NCBI GenBank assembly: GCA_013821025.1
Contig: JACDHN010000074.1
Location: forward strand, 1 to 9,522
Source: Acidimicrobiia bacterium
GTDB lineage: Bacteria > Actinomycetota > Acidimicrobiia > Acidimicrobiales > Ilumatobacteraceae
Direction: 5' to 3'
Length of the DNA stretch: 9,522 nucleotides
Positions 5,670 through 9,522 of this stretch are shown here, piece after piece. The notes under the pieces were generated by a model. The model did not search any database, was not told the DNA's origin, and saw only the letters and a list, made by a program, of their open reading frames with translations. Numbering within the stretch: the first letter of the stretch is position 1; every line of letters begins with the position of its first letter. The position numbers and the translations under genes are program-made.

Positions 5670-6503
5670 TCAGGATTCGGCGATCGTGACCGTCTCGACG
5701 GTTACGTCCTTCGTGGGTGTTTGGCCGTCGTCGCCGGAGAGGGCGAGGATCGCCTCGGCGATGTCGAGACCCTCGGTGATGGTGCCGAACGTGACGTAGG
5801 TTCCCTGACGATCGAGGTTCGACACGTCGGGACCGGCCCCGAAGAACCATTGGCCACCCGCCGAATCAGGCTGCTCGGTGCGAGCCATGACGAGATCGCC
5901 CGGCTGATACGTGAATCCGCCCCCCTCGTCGGGGATCGTGTAGCCGGGTGATGTCGTGTTGTCCTCGCCGCCGCCCTGGATGGCGTCGATGCTGGGGTCG
6001 GCGCGGAAGATCTTCGTACCGTCGTAGTACCCGAAGCGGGCGAGGTTCACGAAGTTGTTCACCGTGCCTGGCACCTCGGAGCTCGCCAGCTCGACGACGA
6101 TGTCGCCCTCGCTCGTGGCGAACGTCGCTGTGTACGTCTGCCCCGGATCGATGCACTGCTGCGGTGCGGCCTCGAACTGGCGCACCGGCTCGGCCGGCTT
6201 CTCGGCCGGCGCGCACTCGCCGGTGCCGTACTCGAACCCGCTTGCCACCGCGCTCGAAGCGGTCGACTGATCCGTCGACACATCTGTCGACACATCTGTC
6301 GACGAGTCGACCGTCGGCCCGTCGTCATCGTCGCCTACTCCGCTGAAATAGGCGATGGCGACCACGAGCACCACCAGGCCACCGACGAGGAGGACTCCTC
6401 TGAGCAGGCCGCGGCGCGTCTTCGTCCGTCGGTCCAACTTGACCATCTGCTCCTGCTTGAGCGCCCGGTTGGAGCGCTGCCGTTCCCGCTTGTCGGTGCC
6501 CAC
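5670..6503 (-). CDS. Membrane-anchored cyclophilin-type peptidyl-prolyl isomerase
   Basis: The 277-residue protein has a basic cytoplasmic N-terminus (residues 1-31, rich in Arg/Lys), one membrane segment (about 33-53) and an acidic Ser/Thr/Asp linker (58-84) built partly by a 12-base tandem repeat. A short region with two cysteines (Cys97, Cys117) could form a disulfide outside the cell. The cyclophilin domain runs from about 123 to the end. Recognisable blocks are GDIVVELASSEVPGTVNNFV, IQGGG (Gln176), LVMARTEQPDSAGGQWFF and YVTFGTITEGLDIAEAI. It would assist protein folding at the outer membrane face. The segment IFRADPSIDAIQGG lacks the usual FHR spacing: Arg167 is nine residues before Gln176 instead of eight, so catalytic efficiency is uncertain. 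The GTG start follows the phosphatase stop by 12 bases; a -10-like TAGCCT lies 9 bases upstream and includes that stop codon. Confidence 0.88.
   Translation of the reverse strand: MGTDKRERQRSNRALKQEQMVKLDRRTKTRRGLLRGVLLVGGLVVLVVAIAYFSGVGDDDDGPTVDSSTDVSTDVSTDQSTASSAVASGFEYGTGECAPAEKPAEPVRQFEAAPQQCIDPGQTYTATFATSEGDIVVELASSEVPGTVNNFVNLARFGYYDGTKIFRADPSIDAIQGGGEDNTTSPGYTIPDEGGGFTYQPGDLVMARTEQPDSAGGQWFFGAGPDVSNLDRQGTYVTFGTITEGLDIAEAILALSGDDGQTPTKDVTVETVTIAES
6262..6309 (-). repeat. 12-bp tandem repeat (about 4 units) in the cyclophilin linker
   Basis: Four units of 12 bases on the + strand each begin GTCGAC, at 6262, 6274, 6286 and 6298. The two central units (GTCGACACATCT) are identical and the outer two have diverged in their second half. 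On the coding strand they give the DSSTDVSTDVSTDQST stretch of the extracytoplasmic linker. Copy number is likely variable between strains. Confidence 0.85.
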
Positions 6504-6512
6504 GAAGGCGCA

Positions 6513-6518
6513 AGGCTA
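6513..6518 (-). promoter_or_regulatory. -10-like hexamer TAGCCT before the cyclophilin gene
   Basis: On the minus strand TAGCCT (6518 to 6513) precedes the GTG start at 6503 by 9 bases. Its first three bases are the TAG stop of the upstream phosphatase gene. Spacing is slightly longer than at the other leaderless-type starts, and read-through from the phosphatase transcript is an equally good explanation. Confidence 0.35.
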
Positions 6519-7175
6519 TCCGAGGGTCGGCGTCGTCGATCGGCGGTCGATCGTGGCTGCGCCCGGATCGACCGCTCCGACCGGGACCACCTCGTCGCCG
6601 GTCACGTCGAACAGCCATCCTGTGAGGTTTGGCACTGGTGCGTCGGCGAGCCCAGTACAGCGGATCAGCGTCCGGATGATGCCGGCGTGCGTGATGGCCA
6701 GAGGCCGCCCGACGCCGCCAGCCGCAGCGATGTCGACGAGCACCCCGACGGCCCGCTCGACGACATGTTCGAGCGGCTCGAAACCGACCGGCCGGCGATG
6801 GTCGTCGAGATAGCCGGGCCACTGGTCATGGATCTCATGGTGCGTCAGGCCCTGCCACGGCCCGGCATCCGTCTCGACCAACCGCTCGTCGGGCCGCACC
6901 GGCTCGACGCCGAGCACTCCGGCAAGTATTCGAGCGGTTTCGTGGGCTCGGGCCAATGTGCTCGTCCACACCGACCCGATAGGCGTCTCGGTCCGCTGTC
7001 CGGCGAGCAGCGCCGCACCTGCTTCGGCCGCCTGTTGACGACCGAGGGCGCTGAGGCCGATGTCTGCCCGTCCCTGCCAACGGCCAAGGCTGTTCCACTC
7101 GCTCTGGCCATGCCGCAGGAGCAGGATCCGAGTCGCCACTCGCTCGCTGGCGGTGGCGCGCCTGGCGGCATTCAC
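6516..7175 (-). CDS. Histidine phosphatase superfamily protein (phosphoglycerate mutase-like)
   Basis: The 219-residue protein has the superfamily signature LLLRHGQSEWN, with Arg21 and the phosphorylated His22. It then has RWQGRADIGLSALGRQQA, TSTLARAHETARIL (a second phosphate-binding Arg), Glu101 in ETDAGPWQGLT and the second catalytic His163 in AITHAGIIR. It should remove phosphate from a small phosphoester by a phosphohistidine intermediate. The single-domain length and short loops fit a phosphatase such as a glucosyl-3-phosphoglycerate or alpha-ribazole phosphatase rather than a glycolytic mutase, but the substrate cannot be read from sequence. The common GGES segment reads GFEP here. GTG 7175 was chosen because TAGGCT lies 8 bases upstream; Val13 is an alternative start. 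It leads the two-gene unit with the cyclophilin and is divergent from the MoaD-like gene. Confidence 0.88.
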   Translation of the reverse strand: MNAARRATASERVATRILLLRHGQSEWNSLGRWQGRADIGLSALGRQQAAEAGAALLAGQRTETPIGSVWTSTLARAHETARILAGVLGVEPVRPDERLVETDAGPWQGLTHHEIHDQWPGYLDDHRRPVGFEPLEHVVERAVGVLVDIAAAGGVGRPLAITHAGIIRTLIRCTGLADAPVPNLTGWLFDVTGDEVVPVGAVDPGAATIDRRSTTPTLG

Positions 7176-7183
7176 GGTCGGTG

Positions 7184-7189
7184 AGCCTA
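7184..7189 (-). promoter_or_regulatory. -10 hexamer TAGGCT of the phosphatase gene (leaderless type)
   Basis: On the minus strand TAGGCT (7189 to 7184) is followed by 8 bases and GTG 7175. It shares a 52-base divergent intergenic region with the promoter at 7215-7220. Confidence 0.5.
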
Positions 7190-7214
7190 CCGACGGCCCA
7201 TCGACGAAGAGCGG

Positions 7215-7220
7215 TACGCT
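7215..7220 (+). promoter_or_regulatory. -10 hexamer TACGCT of the moaD-rsiG-xre-mshA cluster (leaderless type)
   Basis: TACGCT is followed by 7 bases and ATG 7228. It supports starting the MoaD-like protein at 7228 rather than at in-frame codons further upstream, which would run into the divergent phosphatase gene. It is the only clear promoter seen before mshA. Confidence 0.55.
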
Positions 7221-7227
7221 CCCGACG

Positions 7228-7467
7228 ATGGCTCTGCTGCGGCTGTTCGCTGCTGCTCGCGAGGCGGCAGGCGTGGGGAGCGACGAGATCCCCGGAGAGA
7301 CCGTCGACGACGTGTTGGCCGAAGCACGGGACCGCTACGGCGAGGCGTTCGCCACCGTCCTCACAGCGTGCCGGGTGTGGCTCAACGGCGACCCGACAGC
7401 CGGTGACGCTCGCGTGACCGACGGCGACGAGATCGCCGTGCTCCCACCCGTGTCCGGCGGAGCCTGA
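7228..7467 (+). CDS. MoaD/ThiS-like ubiquitin-fold sulfur-carrier protein
   Basis: The 79-residue protein begins MALLRLFAAAREAAG, the beta-grasp opening typical of MoaD. It continues with TVDDVLAEARDRYG, VWLNGDP and VTDGDEIAVLPPVSGG. MoaD/ThiS proteins carry sulfur as a C-terminal thiocarboxylate on a terminal Gly-Gly for molybdopterin, thiamine or cysteine-type synthesis. Here Gly77-Gly78 is followed by one extra Ala79, so the tail may need trimming before activation, or the protein may do something else. No molybdenum-cofactor, thiamine or cysteine-synthesis gene is nearby. It heads the cluster with rsiG, whose ATG follows its stop by one base, and the codons for Gly-Gly-Ala (GGCGGAGCC) supply the rsiG ribosome-binding site. 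Confidence 0.82.
   Translation: MALLRLFAAAREAAGVGSDEIPGETVDDVLAEARDRYGEAFATVLTACRVWLNGDPTAGDARVTDGDEIAVLPPVSGGA
7456..7462 (+). promoter_or_regulatory. Ribosome-binding site of rsiG inside the moaD-like gene
   Basis: GGCGGAG ends 6 bases before the ATG at 7469 and lies within the codons for Gly77-Gly78-Ala79 of the MoaD-like protein. With a one-base gap between stop and start, translation of the two genes is probably coupled. Confidence 0.6.
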
Positions 7468-7468
7468 G

Positions 7469-7993
7469 ATGACGACCGCATCCGGCGGATCGTTCGACGA
7501 CGGAGCCGCCGCGGCATCGCTCTCGCTCGATGAGCTGCGCCGGCTACGTCAGCGCCTCCAGACCACCGAGGACGCCGTGTCGTACGCCCGGCGTGTGGCC
7601 CAGACCCGACTCGACCTCGTGCGGGCCCGGATCGACGACGCCGATCGACCCGTCAGCGATCACCTTGCCGACGTACTCGCCCGCCAGTTGCTCTCAGCAT
7701 CTGGTCGCCCGCCCCGCGACACCAACGTCCACGCCGGCGAACCGCTCGCCGACGAGCTGGAGACGCTGTCGACTGAGCACGGCTTCGCCCGACTCGACTC
7801 GCTGTCGCGCGCCGAGCTGGAGGACTTGGCCGAAGCGCTCGGGCAGTTCGAGCAGCGCGTCTCATCGGACCGACAGCAACTGTTCGCCCGCATCGACGCG
7901 CTCAGCGCCGACCTCGTTCGGCGTTACCGCGACGGCAGCGCCGATGTGGATGGGCTGTGGGCCGACAGCGATGGCGATGTGACCCATGGCTGA
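7469..7993 (+). CDS. rsiG: RsiG-family c-di-GMP-binding anti-sigma factor
   Basis: RsiG of Streptomyces, often annotated as aerial mycelium formation protein, holds the sigma factor WhiG inactive when bound to two c-di-GMP molecules through the motif E(X)3S(X)2R(X)3Q(X)3D on helices 1 and 3. This 174-residue protein has a perfect first copy, EDAVSYARRVAQTRLD (Glu34, Ser38, Arg41, Gln45, Asp49), in a long predicted helix (about 19-58). A second copy, EQRVSSDRQQLFARID (Glu128, Ser132, Arg135, Phe139, Asp143), has Phe in place of Gln. The C-terminal RRYRDGSADVDGLW resembles the family tail. The architecture is helix, variable Pro/Gly linker (60-92), short helix, long helix, matching an antiparallel coiled coil. 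No WhiG-like sigma gene is in the window. The gene overlaps the XRE regulator by 8 bases, so both are probably made together. Confidence 0.85.
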   Translation: MTTASGGSFDDGAAAASLSLDELRRLRQRLQTTEDAVSYARRVAQTRLDLVRARIDDADRPVSDHLADVLARQLLSASGRPPRDTNVHAGEPLADELETLSTEHGFARLDSLSRAELEDLAEALGQFEQRVSSDRQQLFARIDALSADLVRRYRDGSADVDGLWADSDGDVTHG

Positions 7994-8408
7994 GCGACGC
8001 ACCGGCGGGAGGGCCACCGGCGAGACGCGTGGCACGGACGAGCCGACGACCGCCGAACGCGATGGGATCGGCGAGCGGGTTGCCGAGCTCGGAGAGTTCA
8101 TCAAGGTCCAACGCCAGATCGCCAGCATGTCGGTGCGTCGCCTGGCCGAGCTGGCTGGCATGTCCAACCCGTACCTGTCCCAGATCGAGCGCGGCCTGCG
8201 CCGTCCATCCGCCGAGATCCTCCAGCAGCTCGCCAAGGCGCTGCAGATCAGTGCCGAGACGCTCTACGTGCGGGCCGGCTTCCTGAGCGACGACGCTGAA
8301 CCGATGTCGCAGGTTCGTGACGCCATCGCCGCCGATCGCCGTCTGACAGCCGAACAGAAACAGGCGCTGCGCAACGTGTACGACAGCTTCGTCGGCACCG
8401 ATCGGTGA
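7986..8408 (+). CDS. XRE-family helix-turn-helix transcriptional regulator
   Basis: The 140-residue protein has a charged, probably disordered N-terminus (1-30). A Cro/C1-type DNA-binding domain follows (about 35-98), with helices 2-3 in SVRRLAELAGMSNPYLSQIE and the RGLRRPSAEILQQLAKAL helix after them. LYVRAGFL then leads into a helical C-terminal tail (about 107-136: QVRDAIAADRRLT and a final helix). No metabolite-binding or signal domain is present. The layout, especially YLSQIERGLRRPSAEIL and LYVRAG, closely recalls the small mycobacterial XRE regulator of the Rv0474 type, which as I recall lies in the same chromosomal neighbourhood as mshA. ATG 7986 overlaps the end of rsiG by 8 bases without its own clear ribosome-binding site, implying translational coupling. 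Its targets are unknown. Confidence 0.9.
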   Translation: MAERRTGGRATGETRGTDEPTTAERDGIGERVAELGEFIKVQRQIASMSVRRLAELAGMSNPYLSQIERGLRRPSAEILQQLAKALQISAETLYVRAGFLSDDAEPMSQVRDAIAADRRLTAEQKQALRNVYDSFVGTDR

Positions 8409-8415
8409 CTCGCCA

Positions 8416-9522
8416 ATGAAGCGCGTGGCGATGATCTCACTCCACACGTCGCCGCTGACCCAACCCGGCGCCGGTGACAGCGGCGGGATGAACGTGTATG
8501 TGCGGGAGGTGGCGTCGGCGCTCGCCCAGGCCGGCGTCGAGTGCACCACGTACACGAGGGCTACGTGCGCCGATGTCGAGCCGGAGGTGCTCGTAGAGCC
8601 TGGACACCGTGTCGTGCACATCCCGGCCGGACCATGTCACCTCCCAAAGGAGGCGCTTCCCGATGTGCTCGACGAGTTCGGCGACCGTCTGGCCGCTCAT
8701 GTGGGCGCCGGGCCCGGAGTCGACGTCATCCACGCTAACTACTGGCTGAGCGGCGTCGCCGGCCATCGCCTCAAGCACGAGCTCGACGTGCCCTTGGTCT
8801 CCACGTTTCACACGCTGGCGCGCGTCAAGGCCGAGGGTGGCGACCCCGAATCGGAGTGGCGGCAGCTTGCCGAGCAGCACATCGTTACGTGCTCCGATGC
8901 CATCTGCGTGAGTTGTGACGCAGAGGAGGAGCAGTTCCGCCGCCTGTTCGGCACGCCGCAGGGACGGATCGAGATCGTGCCCCCGGCGGTGGAGCACGCC
9001 TTCTTCGCCCCGGGCGACCGTGGCGGAGCGCGCAGGGCCATCGAACTGCCACTCGAACGGCCGGTGGTGTTGTTCGTCGGGCGGATGCAGGCGCTGAAGG
9101 GACCCGACGTGGCCATCAGGGCGCTCGCCCGCTCTCACTGTCGCGACGCGATCATGGTGATGGTCGGCGGGGCGAGCGGACTCGAGGGCGACGCCGAGAT
9201 GGGCCTGGCTCACGACCTCGTCGATGAGCTCGGCCTGCACGACCGCGTCGTGTTCGTGGAACCCCAGCCGCATCACATCCTGTCGACGTACTACCGCGCT
9301 GCCGACGTCGTGATCGTCCCGAGTCGCAGCGAGAGCTTCGGGCTCGTCGCCCTCGAAGCGGCGGCATGCGGCGTGCCCGTCGTGGCAGCCGCCGTCGGCG
9401 GGCTGCGCAGTCTCGTGGACGACGGGCGCACCGGCCTGCTCGTTGAACGGCGTGACCCGGAGCACTTCGCCGCTGCCCTCGATCGCGTGCTCGACGACCT
9501 CGACGCTGCCGATGCGTTGGGC
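8416..9522 (+). CDS. mshA: D-inositol-3-phosphate glycosyltransferase MshA (3' end cut by the window)
   Basis: MshA joins N-acetylglucosamine from UDP-GlcNAc to 1L-myo-inositol-1-phosphate (D-inositol-3-phosphate), the first step of mycothiol synthesis, in the cytoplasm. The frame stays open from ATG 8416 to the window edge: 369 residues of an expected 420-430, so roughly the last 50-60 residues are missing. The GT-B N-domain shows HTSPLTQPGAGDSGGMNVYV (Asn26), Lys78 in HLPKEALPD, HANYWLSGVAG (Tyr109) and STFHTLARVKAEGGDPES. These positions correspond to the inositol-phosphate-binding residues known in the Corynebacterium enzyme. The C-domain has FVGRMQALKGPDV, whose Arg and Lys contact the UDP-sugar, and the EX7E motif ESFGLVALE (Glu306, Glu314). 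The usual VPPGVD linker reads VPPAVE. The start lies 7 bases after the XRE stop without a good ribosome-binding site, so it is probably the coupled last known gene of the cluster. Confidence 0.95.
   Translation, partial: MKRVAMISLHTSPLTQPGAGDSGGMNVYVREVASALAQAGVECTTYTRATCADVEPEVLVEPGHRVVHIPAGPCHLPKEALPDVLDEFGDRLAAHVGAGPGVDVIHANYWLSGVAGHRLKHELDVPLVSTFHTLARVKAEGGDPESEWRQLAEQHIVTCSDAICVSCDAEEEQFRRLFGTPQGRIEIVPPAVEHAFFAPGDRGGARRAIELPLERPVVLFVGRMQALKGPDVAIRALARSHCRDAIMVMVGGASGLEGDAEMGLAHDLVDELGLHDRVVFVEPQPHHILSTYYRAADVVIVPSRSESFGLVALEAAACGVPVVAAAVGGLRSLVDDGRTGLLVERRDPEHFAAALDRVLDDLDAADALG

Noticed and set aside
8437..9465. Long minus-strand open frame opposite mshA.
   Set aside because: It is antisense to a fully recognisable MshA, is low-complexity His/Arg/Asp-rich in the way of GC-rich shadow frames, and shows no family motif.

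Overview
The window is GC-rich and gene-dense, and reads as chromosome from an actinobacterium. The evidence is a mycothiol glycosyltransferase (mshA), an RsiG-type c-di-GMP-responsive anti-sigma factor, a Streptomyces-like MeaA cobalamin mutase and many apparently leaderless gene starts. A deep-branching, non-model actinobacterium such as the Acidimicrobiia is my guess, from general character only. I see no RNA genes, insertion sequences, CRISPR array, phage genes or integration sites. No gap between genes exceeds about 110 bases.

Layout. 1-59: C-terminal tail of an unidentified + strand gene. 123-452: small secreted or lipid-anchored LysM protein. 537-1238: putative Fe(II)/2-oxoglutarate-type dioxygenase. 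1348-4954 (minus): a three-gene acyl-CoA operon read as 3-hydroxyacyl-CoA dehydrogenase, then aat (leucyl/phenylalanyl-tRNA-protein transferase), then a MeaA/ethylmalonyl-CoA mutase. 5027-5653 (+): an S51/class-I-amidotransferase-like protein that has lost its catalytic residues. 5670-7175 (minus): histidine phosphatase followed by a membrane-anchored cyclophilin. 7228-9522 (+): a tight cluster of a MoaD/ThiS-like protein, RsiG, an XRE regulator and mshA, which runs off the right edge.

How the genes may work together. The dehydrogenase and the B12-dependent mutase suggest C4/C5 acyl-CoA metabolism of the ethylmalonyl-CoA type. The dehydrogenase and the divergent pseudo-amidotransferase share a 72-base control region holding two leaderless-type promoters and an inverted repeat that could be a repressor site. 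In the right-hand cluster a c-di-GMP-gated anti-sigma factor lies in one apparent transcript with a DNA-binding regulator and the first enzyme of mycothiol synthesis.

The most notable points are: the TANNNT hexamer 7-9 bases upstream of seven start codons; the RsiG with one perfect and one altered c-di-GMP motif; the dead S51-like protein whose nucleophile elbow is a run of five GCC alanine codons; the predicted NADP-type pocket in the dehydrogenase; and a MoaD-like protein whose Gly-Gly is followed by an extra Ala and whose Gly-Gly codons double as the ribosome-binding site of rsiG. No clearly new multi-gene defence or mobile system is visible.
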